Below are positions 20,968-32,900 of a stretch of 64,000 nucleotides of DNA, piece by piece (within the stretch, counting starts at the first letter, position 1; each line of letters starts with the position of its first letter). A model generated the notes under the pieces. It did not search any database. It was not told the DNA's origin and saw only the letters and a list, made by a program, of their open reading frames with translations. The DNA comes from Dicaeum eximium (lineage: Eukaryota > Chordata > Aves > Passeriformes > Dicaeidae). Both the position numbers and the translations under genes were made by a program. The stretch is from the NCBI GenBank assembly GCA_013396995.1, contig VWZP01004535.1:62944-126943 (forward strand), given 5' to 3'.

Positions 20968-23900
20968 CTAAGGAATCCAGAAAGGACACGCAGTGAGGGC
21001 AGGAGAACTCAGGAGTGAGGCAGGAAGCAGCTACAAAACCAGTGTGCAAGGAGGCGTCAGGGAATAAAAGCAGGCCCTGGGTGCTTTTTGATGTTCTGAG
21101 AGATTCCCCAGCAGTTCAGGGGTGCTCCAGTTCCTGCAGGATAGAGGCAGTCTCCTGTTAAACCAGTCTGCAACCTCCACTAGTGCTCTTGTACCTGCTG
21201 CATTTTGCTCCATACTGCTTTTCCTCCCCTTTGCTTTCTTTGCCCTTCTCTCAGTTAAGCCAAGAAGAATCTTTTTAACTAACAGATCCTTTTAAAAACC
21301 ATTTTCATACCTTACACACGAGTGCTTAAGGTGAGAACACAACAAACACAGCAGTGTGAGCATCTCCTGCTTAGGAAATTATTTCAGAGTGATCAGAGCT
21401 CCATTTTGGGAACACACCAGTTCTGAAAGCAAGGGCACAGCCTGGAGAGCAGGTGAGCATCCTCTGCTCAGGCAGCACCTCTCTTCTGCAGGACAGCAGC
21501 TCATTCAGCCCATTCCTCCTGAGCATGTCCTGCTGAAGGACAATCACCTCTGTGCTCCTGTCACCACCTTGGGTGGCTCCTGTGTAGGGCTCCTGTCTCT
21601 GAGCTGTATCCCCAGCCAGCAGCAGGAAGAGCAAGGAAGAAGCAGCCACATGTGCAGCATCAGACACAGGGACAGGTTGTACCAATGCAAAGACAAAGGC
21701 AAGGCAGCATCCCTTATTTAACATTAAATAAGACAAGATGCTTAATCCAGTGGCCACTCAAAGCCACCCAGAAAGCACAGCAACTTCTCAGCTGCACTAA
21801 ACCCTCTGTCAAAGGAAAGGAACAGGATGTCAGTGTGTGCCAGGAGCTCTCCACTGCAGCTGAGGAGACGTTAAAGAACCTTGAGGAAAAGGCTGGAGGG
21901 CACAAAACAAAACAGCAAAAGCCAAACCAAAGAGAAAACACAAACAGGTAAACCACCTCTTATCCATCACAGCAGAGACACAGTACAAGGACTGTGCTTT
22001 GCTCTTCAGAAATTACAGCATGGCCTGCATTCACTGCACACTCACGTGCTTGAGGCTGCCAAAGAAACTGGGGAGCTAAAACAAAAAAAACACTTCACTT
22101 CCTAAACACTCCTCAGAGGTAGAGAGAAGAGAAGATGGAAGCCTGAATCTCATGTTCACTCTGCAAAGCTTGAGAACTCTGAAAATGGCACATTTAATCC
22201 AGGACCTGGTCTGGGGCCTTGAGGCAAGAGGAATCCTCAGTCACTGCTTCAGGCTCCTCACAGCCAGCCCCAGTGTAAACTCTGGACTTAAACCCAGCAA
22301 AATTTCTTAGTTATGAAATAACAATCTCATCCAGAGCCTCCTAACTGAGGTGCTGCTTCAATTTCTGGATTTGTTCCAATGAAAACAAATTACTGGGACA
22401 GTAAATATCCCCTGTGGTGTCTGCAATCAAATACTGCAGTGTGGTGCTAAGACTCTAGAAACAGAAAGTGGAGCAGCACTCACACAGAAACAACAAACAA
22501 AGCTGATGGGAAGCATGCAAGAGACTGGGCTGCACAAGCATTTAGGCTTGTTTTCTGTACTCATTTTTTTGGCTACAGTGAGCTCCTCTTGTCCCAGCTA
22601 AGAACAATGCCAAAAGCAAGCCAGGACTATAAATGGTCAAGAGCAAAAATGAGAATTTTGAAGTGCTTTGTATCTCTGCCAAGTTATCTGTGGCACACAC
22701 TTAGAGCTATTTGTTGCACTGTCTTAATATCCCCTCCCCAAGCAGATTTTGAAACCAATGTCAAGTTCTCACTGATTTCAAGGAGAAGTTCATCCTGGAT
22801 TTTTACACACATTTGCCTATATATCTGTGGTTACAGATCTCACTGCTGTCCTGGCGACCTTTCAGGAGCTGTTTAATTGTGCAAATAAAATAAACACATG
22901 AAAACTGTCATGCCAGTCTTTAAAGAGACAAATAGACAAATCTCCTATAATAAGCATTTCTCTACCTGTTCAGTTTAACTGCAACAAGTCAGAAGTTCCC
23001 TTTCTGGAAGGGAGGGAGGCAGCAGGACAGTTTTTGTCCTGTGGGAGAACAACACTGACTATGTGGTCCCTTCCATCAGCTTGCCTTTCCACTGGGCAGG
23101 CCCAGCAGGCTCCAGAGGGGCTGAAAGGCTCTGGGGCAGCAGAGGAGCAGCCACAGCAGGGACAGACCTGGGCCCTGTGAGTGACAGAATCTCCCTCCTC
23201 TGAGTTCACTCAACTGCTGTGAGTCTGGCCAGGTGCTGCTGAGAGCAGCACAGCTCCAAACACAAAGCTCAGCTCTGCCTTCTCAGGCTCTCCTGGGGCC
23301 AATCAAGGCCTATTCAAGTCCTACCAGACTCGCTTCTCCACACGCATCAGGCTTGTCAGCAGAACCTACAAGGATGCCTTTTTTGTTTTGTTTTTGTTTC
23401 TAAGGGCATGGGAGGGGAGGAATTGCTGCAATCCCTAGCCTCAGCTGCACCATACAGCTGCTGAGTGGTTAAGCCAGACAGGCTGCACTGGCATGGCAGC
23501 ACTGCAGCCAGAGCTGTATCATTATCCCTGCGGTCACTGCCCGACTCTTTCATCATGGAACTCTGAAATCACAGCCCAGGGCTGTGAGGGGGCTCTAAAA
23601 ATACAGCTCAAACTGCTAAACAATGGGGGGCTTCTAACGTTCAGAGCACGTAATTAAACTTACCAGCAGTTTTGCTCTTCTCTGAGACAAAGAAAATGTG
23701 TTGTGTAGTTGTTCCAACTCAGAAATCTCACTGTGCACACGCCCTCCCTCCTGCCCACAGGCACCTGAAATGTGCAGGCTTTGGGACGACAGCAAACAAC
23801 CAAAACCCACACACAGACACCACCTGAACTTTGAGGCTGAACTTTGGCACCTCTCCAGATCCACCCCTGTTAGACTCAGACCTTTCTTGCAAAATGTAAG

Positions 23901-24317
23901 CTGATAGTTTTCAAAAAATAAACAAAAAATCTCCCCCATAACTGCGGTGTTTCTTTGCACTGCTCAATTTGCTTCAAAAACTCCAATGTTCCTTGAGAGC
24001 AGAGCCCTGGCCCTCATTTCCACACTCAGCTCCCTCATGTTTGCCCTCACTGAAATAACTTAGTACAACCTGCACTTAGTCAACTGAAATTAAACAGGAA
24101 AACAGGTCAGGCAGGGTGTGAGGCTGACAACATCTTTCCCAGGCTGTTGGCTGAACAACTCTTTTTTGTGTTTGTGTGAGGATTGTTTTTGCCTTTCTCC
24201 AGTTTTACCCGCACAATGACCATTCACACACTACACAGGGCCAACACTTGCCAGTGTCAGAACTGCCAGAGCACAGGACACCCCTGAGGTGACTCCCCCA
24301 GCAGGGGCAGCCCTCAC
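20968..24317 (-). other. LYSMD4: LYSMD4 intron 2
   Basis: This 3.35-kb intron starts (- strand) GTGAGG at 24317 and ends CCTTAG at 20968. It holds unrecognised low-complexity and Gly/Pro-type chance frames. I see no nested gene, RNA or clear transposon. Confidence 0.85.
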
Positions 24318-24596
24318 CTTACAGCCGTACTGCAGGGCCAGCTTGTTGAGGCTGTCCTCCTGGGTGAGCTCCCTCTCCAGAAGCACCACGTCCCCCAGCC
24401 TGTCCCTGTTCCGGGCGCTGCCCCGCTGCTGCTCCTTGCCCCTGGGCCGCAATTCCATCACGTTGAGCTCCTCCTCCTCGGACTCCTCCTCCGAGTCTGA
24501 GCGGCCATCGTGGAACAGGAACACCTGCCTGCCCGGGAACGTGTGCACAGTGGCAGGAGCCTGGAAGGGTTTTGTCCGGCTCTCATTCAGCCTCAT
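24318..24596 (-). CDS. LYSMD4: LYSMD4 first coding exon: N terminus and first half of the LysM domain
   Basis: This exon encodes residues 1-93, beginning MRLNESRTKPFQAPATVHTF and continuing through an acidic cluster (GRSDSEEESEEEELNV), the conserved ELRPRGKE motif and GDVVLLERELTQEDSLNKLA, the start of the LysM domain (about residues 70-118 in the full protein). The exon ends AAG then donor GTGAGG, phase 0, and joins exactly to VADIKRVNN of the next exon. The start ATG at 24596 is the first ATG in this exon, 18 bases after the acceptor (TTTTGTTCCAG) at 24614. An in-frame TAA just upstream (24601-24603 region) prevents N-terminal extension within the exon. The predicted protein is 260 aa, somewhat shorter at the C terminus than the human one as I remember it. 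Confidence 0.94.
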
Positions 24597-24614
24597 CTTT
24601 TACACCAGCAGCAC

Positions 24615-25978
24615 CTGGAACAAAACCCAGACACTTTTAGTTTCCTCAAGACCAGTGTTTAGTTCTCAGCATGAAAGATTCAAAGAATGCACAGAAAGCT
24701 GGCAGTGTGAACACCCACGCACACAAAGGTTTCTTGTACCCAGGGGCAAATCCAGAAGTGTCATTCTAACAGCAATATTAGAAAAGTTATGTACTCAAAC
24801 TGCAGCAATCAGTAATTTTTTTTCCAATTTTTTTTGTCTACCTGTGAACAAACCACCTTATAACTATGTTGCTCAACATTTTAAATGCTACATTCTATAA
24901 TTTTATTTAAAAAGCAACACAGTCACTTGCACAAACTGTGTTTAATTATGGTTAAAACATACATGAGATCCACCAACAGACATTAAAAACTGAGCAAAGT
25001 TATCCTTTTCATAAGTCCTTAGCTCTCTACGCTTTAGGAATCCACATTTTAAGTTCTTGGAAGTGCTTTTTTTTTTTTTTTTTTTTTAAGTAAGGACAGC
25101 TCATGCTACACTTAACATCAACCCGAATAACAAGCCTTCATTTTTCTGCATGAAGACTAAAACCTGCCTGAGCACTTTAATTATTGCTCAGCCTACAGCT
25201 GCAAGTTCAGGTGTTTTTTTTTTTCTTTTCTTCAATCCTCAGCTCCACAAACAATTTGTTGTCAGGGTCAGGTATAGAGCCCCACATTGCGGGGGGGTTC
25301 ACACATCTGAACACCCCACATTGTTATGGAACCTTGACCTTAACGTTCTCCATCTAGCCCTAAGGGATTCTTCAGGTGAAACCAATGCGATTTAATGGCA
25401 TTTCCTTGGCCCCGGGCACGGCAGCCACAGCTGCGGGCTGGGCTCAGCTGTGCCGAGGGGTTCAGCGCGCAGGACCAGGCTGGACGCTGCTGTGGGACCG
25501 CCCGGCCTCAGGGCTGCCGAACCCTTCCCCGAGCCCTTGGGACCCGGCTCGGCAGCACTCCGGGGGGATCCCGATGCCCTCAGGGCACCCCGATTCCCTC
25601 AGCATTTCGGGAGAGCCTTTCTCCCGTCAGGGTGCCGCGCTCCCCTCGGCGGTCCTGATCCCCCAGGGTTTCCCGCTCCCCTCAGGGTCCGGCTGCCCTC
25701 AGCGCTTCAGGTGACCCAACGCCGCCAGCACTTGAGGAGGGTCCGGATCCCCTCAGGGTCCCGCTCCCCGCGGAGGCCCCGCTCTCCCCAGCGCTTCATG
25801 GGATCCCGCTCCCCTCAGGGTGTCCCGCTCCCCACCACGGGCCCCGCTCCCCTCAGGGTGTCCCGCTCCCCGCCACGGGCCACAGGCCCCGCTCCCCTCG
25901 GCACGTCCCGGTTCCCCCAAGGGCCCCGCTCCCCTCAGCACGTCCCGGTTCCCGCCCCTCTCCCAGCGCTCCCCTTAC
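24615..25978 (-). other. LYSMD4: LYSMD4 intron 1 (predicted)
   Basis: On the - strand a donor GTAAGG (25978-25973) and the acceptor TTTTGTTCCAG (ending at 24615) would define this 1.36-kb intron. Its 5' half is a CpG-rich island with a diverged 37-38-bp repeat, and its 3' half is AT-rich with a T21 run at 25067-25087. The long + strand frames between 25376 and 26124 come from absence of AT-rich stops and are not genes. Confidence 0.65.
25555..25970. repeat. GC-rich degenerate tandem repeat in LYSMD4 intron 1
   Basis: Blocks built on cccgctcccctcagggtgtc recur. The best preserved copies (about 25800-25960) have a period near 37-38 bp, with ccccgctcccctc starting most units, and cggcacgtcccggttccc as a variant tail. 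Copies to the left are more diverged. The - strand is rich in GGGG runs, so G-quadruplex formation is possible. Confidence 0.7.
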
Positions 25979-25992
25979 GGACCCGCCGCCAT
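25979..25992 (-). other. Start of a predicted upstream ORF in LYSMD4 exon 1
   Basis: An ATG at 25992-25990 in a GC-rich context reads ATG GCG GCG GGT CC up to the predicted donor. Spliced to the exon starting at 24614, the frame would continue to MAAGPCCWCKR and stop at TGA 24595-24593, which overlaps the LYSMD4 ATG (24596-24594) by two bases. It depends on the predicted splice being real. Confidence 0.45.
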
Positions 25993-26160
25993 CGGCCCCG
26001 CACCAACCTGGCCACGGTCTCTCCCAGCACTCCTCCCATTGGCTGGCGGCGCCGGGAGGCGGGACCTCAGCGCCATCCGACCAATAGCAGCCCAGGAAGG
26101 GCGGCGGGGGCGGGGGAGAAATGAGCGGGCGGGGCCGGAACGGGCAGGCGGTGGAGCCTC
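25979..26160 (-). promoter_or_regulatory. LYSMD4: LYSMD4 CpG-island promoter and probable non-coding exon 1
   Basis: The region upstream of the predicted exon 1 donor is CpG-dense. It contains a CCAAT box on the - strand at 26042-26038, an opposite-orientation CCAAT at 26081-26085, and GC boxes (gggcgggg near 26127-26134 and gggggcggggg near 26106-26116). There is no TATA box where one would be expected. Exon 1 would be short, ending at 25979 in front of GTAAGG; its 5' end cannot be fixed, but spacing from the CCAAT boxes suggests about 26000-26030. The paired CCAAT orientations leave open divergent transcription toward the minisatellite. Confidence 0.6.
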
Positions 26161-26245
26161 CCTTAAAGGGCCCGCGCCCCCGTTCCGGCCGGGCGGGGAC
26201 CGAGCCCGGAGCGCTCGGGGGCACCGGGTCACGGACCTGACCAGA

Positions 26246-26685
26246 GGGACACGGCACACACCTGAACAGCGAGACACGGCACACACCTGTACAGAGGGAC
26301 ATGTCACACACCTGAACAGAGGGACATGTCACACACCTGTACAGAGGGACATGTCACACACCTGTACAGAGGGACACGTCACACACCTGTACAGAGGGAC
26401 ACGTTACACACCTGTACAGCGGGACATGTCACACACCTGTACAGAGGGACACGGCACAAACCTGAACAGCGGGACACGGCACACATCTGTACAGAGGGAC
26501 ACGTCACACACCTGTACAGAGGGACATGTCACACACCTGTACAGCGGGACATGTCACACACCTGAACAGAGGGACATGTCACACACCTGTACAGAGGGAC
26601 ATGTCACACACCTGTACAGCGGGACACGGCACACACCTGTATGGCACAAACCTGAACAGCGGGACACGGCACACACCTGCATAGC
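26246..26685. repeat. Minisatellite, about 17.6 units of 25 bp, beside the LYSMD4 promoter
   Basis: Units start every 25 bp from 26246 to 26621 (gggacatgtcacacacctgt plus acaga, with variants). One internally shortened stretch lies at 26621-26660 and a last unit at 26661-26685; a degenerate half-unit precedes at about 26226. Variant positions (acatgtc/acacggc/acacgtc, tgtaca/tgaaca, caga/cagc) are shared among units in patches, as expected from unequal exchange. Almost every unit carries CACCTG, an E-box. Because 25 is not a multiple of three and no frame of the unit has a stop, all three + frames stay open. Confidence 0.97.
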
Positions 26686-26751
26686 CCTGGCACTGCCCTG
26701 AGACGTCCCATACCAGTACAATGGGTCAGGTCACACACCTGTACAAGGGCT

Positions 26752-26795
26752 CATGTCACACACATGTCACACACATGTCACACACATGTCACACA
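26752..26795. repeat. Four perfect copies of an 11-bp unit (catgtcacaca)
   Basis: Copies begin at 26752, 26763, 26774 and 26785 and are followed by cctgcacag, so the array appears to be a secondary expansion of part of the neighbouring 25-bp unit. Confidence 0.93.
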
Positions 26796-26865
26796 CCTGC
26801 ACAGCCCCGTGTTACAGTAACATCTCAGTTATTACATGGGCAGAATGTAATAACAGATTACAATA

Positions 26866-26913
26866 TGTCAATATTACAATGTGTCAATATTACAATATGC
26901 CAATTTTACAACG
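26866..26913. repeat. Three copies of a 16-bp AT-rich unit
   Basis: Copies begin at 26866, 26882 and 26898 (tgtcaatattacaatg and variants). The third copy has diverged at several positions. Confidence 0.85.
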
Positions 26914-29900
26914 TGTCCACATTTCTCCACTGTGCAGAGCTGACCAGCTGTGCTCCACACTGCCGTGTTTGCCTTGGCCCGCCCTGACTCATGGCTTATG
27001 TCTAAAAAACAAGCTCAAGACACACTGTTAGCAAGTGCCACATTGGAAGCTTTTCTGGGGTGCAGGGACAGGAGCAATAACATCCTCCTTGCCAGCTGTC
27101 AGCATTAACCAGGCAGTCCTTCAGTGCCCACGGGGTGAAGATCTCCTGCAGGGACAGCCTGGGGCTGGGCTCAGCCTGGGGTGTGGCTGCTCCGTGCCCT
27201 AAAGGTGAAGGACAAACCTGCTTTTGAGTTAAATTAAAGCTGAGTGCAGTCGTTGGCCGTTCCTTTGCCTTCCCCTGTGCTGCAGGCAAGAGGGGAGGGC
27301 ATTTCCTCTCCAGCTCTGGCTACCGCTGGATTAGACACAACATCAGCTGATAAATGTGACGCACTGAGAGGAAAGAAGGCTCCAAAGCACCATGAATTTC
27401 TTTAAGCAACAACTGTTCTTCACAGCTCTCACCTGCCCACACACCTTCGTGGGACTGAGGGATTTTGGCAGGGATGGAAGGGTGGTGGGAGAGTGGCCAG
27501 GAAGGATGTGGCTGAGGCAGCTCCCCATCTCCCAGCAGGTCACAGGATTTCCTTCCCTCCATCCCTGAGCCAGGTTATCCCAGGAGCAGATGACTTTGAG
27601 GCTCAGGCATCTTTCTAACCCAACAGATGATGGATTTAGTGTGCTGGAGAGGGCTTTACAAGCATGGGGAGTAGTTGAAAGGTGCCAAAATGCCTTTCAG
27701 GAGCCACTTAGAGCCTCTCTGTGACTACTGAGGTTCAACAGCTACAAGCAATAATCTCATTTGTCAAACAGATCCAGGTTACTCGGGGTAACCTGCTCGA
27801 ACCTGGAAAAGAAACTGCTGAGGAAATGCTGGAAATGTGGGGAAATCAACCAGGCTTTGCTGACAGGGCTCAGTCTGGCTGGATTACTTGTCCTCGACAG
27901 TGCTTCACAAGAAAAAACTGTTTTGTAGGAGTGCTGATGTTGGATCTGGGTCAATTGCATGGGTGATGTCATCATTCCAAATAATTGGAATATTTCTGTA
28001 GTTAGCAGACAGATTGTGAGAGCTGCACAGCCCCAAACAAGCAGAGTCTGTCTGAGAGCTCAGTGGCTCAGTCATTATCTACACTCAAGCAACACAAGGG
28101 TCATTCCTGCCCTGAACTGCAGGAAAGATTTGGATCAATGCAGAGGGTGACAGAGCTCAGAGTCTGCTCATTTTCACTCGGTCCAAAGAGCAGTGCTGGG
28201 CACCAGCTGGAATTCACATCCATGCCAGCTGCTTCCCAGAGTTAATCCCTGTGATAAAGAATCAAAACTTTCATGAAGGTCTTGAAAGGCTGGGAATCTC
28301 CAAATAATCTAGAACAGGGCTCCTCTCCTGTGGCCCTGGGATTCCTGGGAGCTCTTGCTCAGACCCAGAATTGCAGTTTTCCTCATCACTTGGGATTTGT
28401 CCCTCTTTCTTCAGGCTCACTTCAGAAGTGTGAGCAGTGTCAGACACACATTCCCTGTGTTGTTCTTTGCTTCTCTTTCAGCTGCATTCTAAGCTGTGCA
28501 ATAAAAGCTTTCACTCAGTGACAGGCTGCTCTCCACCCTTGGGAAAAGAGTAACTTCAAGAAAAACTTCTTGAGCATTTCCTTAATATCAACCAATGATT
28601 CCTGTTTACTTGAGCAGATATATGGGAAAGGCTCCTATACACCACTGTGAGGCAATAGGAATCTGCTGGTATTTCTGAATTATACACACAAAAAGAGAAA
28701 AATATGAGTATTCCTTTTTACCTTCATTTCATTGTTCCCTAGTGGAAGACTGGGAAGGCAGCTGGAGCAAACCCCACCCATACTCTGGACATGGCATTAT
28801 AGAAATAATGATGTCTCTCTTGCAAATAATGAATAAAAGCTGGGCTCTGCTCTGGCTTTGGACTAATGCAGCACAACCAATTTTAGTGGAGTTACCCCTG
28901 TGTTAAGTCAGAAGCACGAGCCAAATACAACAAAATAAACTTCTCCCTGGTACCTGGAATGACTCAGTTTATGTGGGTACTTCATGTCCATTTGATTGAA
29001 TTACACACACAGCCATCATTTTAAGAGGTTGATACAGTAGGCACCCAACACAGGGGAGAAAACCTCAACTAAATTAAATTAATTATAGGTAAATACTTAA
29101 TAGAGTTAAGTGGGCTCTGGAGGTTACTCAGAGTGCATGTTTGGTAGCATCAGGTTACACCTTGTCTCTTTTAACGCCTTCTCCCCTTGGAGCTTGTGCA
29201 GCTCAGCACGTTCCAGACTTTGCCATGGAGCACAGGTCCTGTCACTGACTGCCCTGGAAGGGTCCTGGGCTGCAGGAAGGAGCTGATGGTTCAGGTGGTG
29301 ACATCTGGAAAGGAGCACAGAGCCCATGTGACAGCTGCACAGCTCCCCTGCAGGGCCAGCCCTGCTCAGGGCCAGCCTGGTCCAGCCTTCCCTCCCTAGT
29401 GCAGTGTGACCCCAGCCCACCCCAGCAGGTGACAGCCACTGCAGCCTGTGTGAAGAAGAGGGATTTGTCACCCTGGAGTCAGGGTGTGAGGAGCTGGGTA
29501 CCCTGCACCTCTGGCTTCTCCCAGAGCAGAAACACAGCTCCTGCCTCCACCCTCTCATGCTTCCTCTCCTGTCTGTGACAGAGCAGGTGTGACAATAAAG
29601 GCCCAGCTTCATCATTCATCTCAGACATCAAATTACTCCCACCTACAGGGACTACATTTGCAACTCTCTCACGTATGCTGTGACTCAGGAGTGGGACTTT
29701 TATCTGGGGAAGCAGAATGCAGATCTGAATGGCACTGCTGTCTCCTGGAGGAGATAATGTGTCTGTGCTCAGAGCCCTCGTCCTGGGTTTGCCTTCTATC
29801 ACACAGCTCCATTTGGCAGGGGCTGCCTGGCGTGTGTGATAGCAGGCACTGGATTACTTCAGAAAAACTTATTCTTCCTATAAAAACAAATGACTAATTA

Positions 29901-32900
29901 AAAGTGGTTTTAATTTTGTAGTTCATATTTTCTTGGGACTGTCCCAGACTCTGGAGTCCATGCTCCACACCCTGTCCTTCTGGAGAAATTTGGCGAGGGA
30001 AAGCACCGTGAGATTTGTTCCCTTTCCTCTCCCTTACTCCTAAAATCCCCCCTCCCCCTTTTCCCTTCCTGCAACTGGTAAATTGTGAAGAACAGGAATG
30101 TTCCTGGGAAGAAACCCAGGCAGAATTGCATTCAGAACAAGTCAAAGATTTCTTGCATAGCTGAAGCATGTGTTTGCAATCCCCAGTTGCCGGAGCACGT
30201 CAGCCCTGCCAGCGAGTGCTGTTCCTTTCAGATGTTCTCAGAGAGCTCCAGGCAGTGTCCAGGGCAGCCTGTGGACAATCTGAGCTGAGGAATTGCTTCA
30301 TGGCCCATCTGTTCATGGTGCCATGCCAAAAAGGTTCTTGGTGAAGGGATGGCAAAGAGCCAGCCCTACCATTCCAAGGAGCTGTGCTAGGGATGGTCAG
30401 CAACACTGCTCTGGGACCTCCCCCAGCCACAAACTGGTTCCATGAGAGAGCTTGGCTGCTATACCAACCTGTCAGCCCAGGCTTCAGGCAGCTTTTGGGA
30501 CTGATGCTCTCCAGAATAGTTAGCATGTGCTACCCCAACAAAGGACAAAACCACAAGATCCCTAATTGTAACTGCTGGGAAGCAGCAGAGAGCCAGCAAC
30601 TACAGCCCGCTCTCCCTCCAGCTTGAGAGGTGCCACTGATCCAGAGAGAAAATTACTCTTCCAAGGGCTGCTGTTCAGTGATTCAAAACTAGAACCTGAC
30701 AGGGCCAGGAAGGATGGGAGTTGGGGGCTGGGACACTGGTTGGGAAAAGCAGTTTCAATGTATTTGTGAGGAAGTTTTTGTCCTTGGCTCTACACGGAGC
30801 ATGGGATATAACAGGAGCACAGAGTGAGCCCTTGCTCAAGCTGGTGCTGATTCTGGGGAGAGGCAGGTTGATGAAAGCATCACTTGTCTTTCCAATGACC
30901 TTATCATGTGAGCTGAGCCTGCCAAGAGCTGTCTCTCACTCTGAGCTCCTCGTGGCCTGAGCCAAGGCTCCTGGATGCTCTGTGCCGTATCCGATATCGC
31001 TCGGCATCGCTGGCAGGCTCCCAGGGCTCACACACGTCCTGGGTGGGACCAGGACACCTCTGTGCTCTGCTGCCTCCAGAGCATCTCACTTCCAAACAGA
31101 TCCAATCTGATTTTGTAATTTTTTGAGTATAAGGAACACCCTGAGCTTGAGGGAGGAGCAGAAGGAACAGAAGAGTCTCCCAGAGAAGATCCTTGACCTC
31201 CATAGATGCGTGGCTGTGCTGGCTCATCTTTATGCTTCCTAGCAGGGTTCCCAGCTCTTTACTGGTGTGTGGCAACAATAATGAGCAGGTAACACGTGGG
31301 GGCAGCAGAAGGCTTTGCTTCTTTGTCTGGGAGTCTGTGGTTGGAACATCCTTGCAAGGGTCCTGAAGAACCGAGGTGCTCCCAGGTTTGAGGGTCCCTG
31401 TGGTGGGCACAAGCTGCAGCTGCTCAGGCTCTGGGAGAAGGATGTCATTGGATAGAGGGGCTTTGTGGCCTCCTGGGACAGGATGTCAGCACTGATTCCT
31501 GGGATTTTGTCACTGCATCTGGTCCTGCCCCAGTTCCTGCAGGGCCAGCCCAAGCACTGCCATGCTCATGTTCAAAGCATGCTCAGCCAGAAGACAGTCA
31601 CAATGTTGTCCACTATGGAAAGTTGGCTGGAGTGAAAATCCCAGAGCCAGATCCCACTGCATCCCACAGGACAAGCCTTGCTGAGTTCGTTGCACCACAG
31701 GCAGGATGGGACCCAGCACGTCCCTTTCAGTGAGCTGAAGTGAAAAAAAGAAGCTCTTACCTCATCACTGTGAAGAAAGAGGAAGGTTTCAACTGCTACC
31801 ATTTATTCTCTTGGAGACTTGGAATTTTCAGGTAACAGGAAAAAGCCTTGATCTTGGCTGTGGAGGTCTTGAAAACCAAGTTTTCAAAGTAGGACTATTT
31901 TAGACAGAGAAGTGGCTACAATTTACACTGTATGGCTCTAAGATTTTCTGGCAGGGCTATCTCCAGAATAGGTGTCATTTTTCCTGCTCTGAGTGAGCAG
32001 AAATGCAGGAATTGCTTGTCCACTTGATATTTGCCTGATTGCTCATATCACTCTCCCCATCACCAGTAATGTGGAGTCTGAGTGGTATTGGCACAAGCTG
32101 ATGGAAATGGCAAGAAATAAAAAATCCAGCAAAAGCCAACCTTGTTACCAGAAATGATGATGGATTAATTATAATAACCCTGTGCTCCATGAGTAATTTA
32201 AAAAGAGTAAAATCTGATAAATTTTTCGATAGGAAAAGCATTTTCTGTAACTGAGGCTGCTGCTTTAATTGGAAAATGCTGTTAACACAACTCTGACCGA
32301 GGCGGGGGCAAGAGCACAGCAGGGCTGGTGGAGATCTGCAAGTAAACAGCTGAATTGCTTCTCTCAGCCTCAATCTGCAAATTTCTGAAGCCAAAAGAAC
32401 AGCTTTAAATGTAAAACTTCTGTTGGAGCTCATGCTTCAATTGGGCTGTGTGCCAGGATATGCAAAGACTTAGGGCATTAAAAGTCTCATGGAGATGAAA
32501 AGACAGTGGGGAGTCATTTGAGTTGGCTTGTAATGCACTAAGCTATAGCAGGATCTGCCTTCGTTCCCTTTAAACCAGCTTGTGGGGAGGCAAATTGAGA
32601 AAACTGATATTTTATCACTTGTAATTGTTATACCAAAAGCTAAGGCTAAGCATGGCCCTGATGGAATTCCTGTGTCCTGCACACAGCCCTGCAGAGGGGT
32701 CCCAGCCCCAAGCTGGCTCAGCCTTTCCGTACCTGGGAAGTGAAGCAGCCCCTGAAAATGCCCCAAATCATGAAGTGATCATGTCTAGGGATGTGTGAGC
32801 TGCTCTGCTGGCTGCTGTTTTCTCTTCACTTCAAACCATCATCTCAGACAACCTTTAACCACAGAGTAACAGAACAGGTTTGCACCTACCCTGGTCCTTC

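Noticed and set aside
20506..21018. 170-codon frame on the + strand opposite LYSMD4
   Set aside because: It is antisense to a GC-rich, well-supported LYSMD4 exon and crosses that exon's splice acceptor. It is a shadow frame.
25450..26124. 224-codon proline/arginine-rich frame on the + strand
   Set aside because: It lies in the GC-rich LYSMD4 intron and promoter, where stops are scarce. The residues reflect the GC-rich DNA repeat.
25820..26701. 293-codon open frame on the + strand with a repeated THLYRGT/SHTCTEG pattern
   Set aside because: It runs through a CpG-rich promoter and a 25-bp minisatellite that lacks stops in any + frame. The apparent peptide repeat is a result of the DNA repeat, and there is no splice or codon signal.
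30904..31410. 168-codon frame on the - strand
   Set aside because: No homology recognised, and a run of overlapping frames on both strands suggests low stop density by chance.
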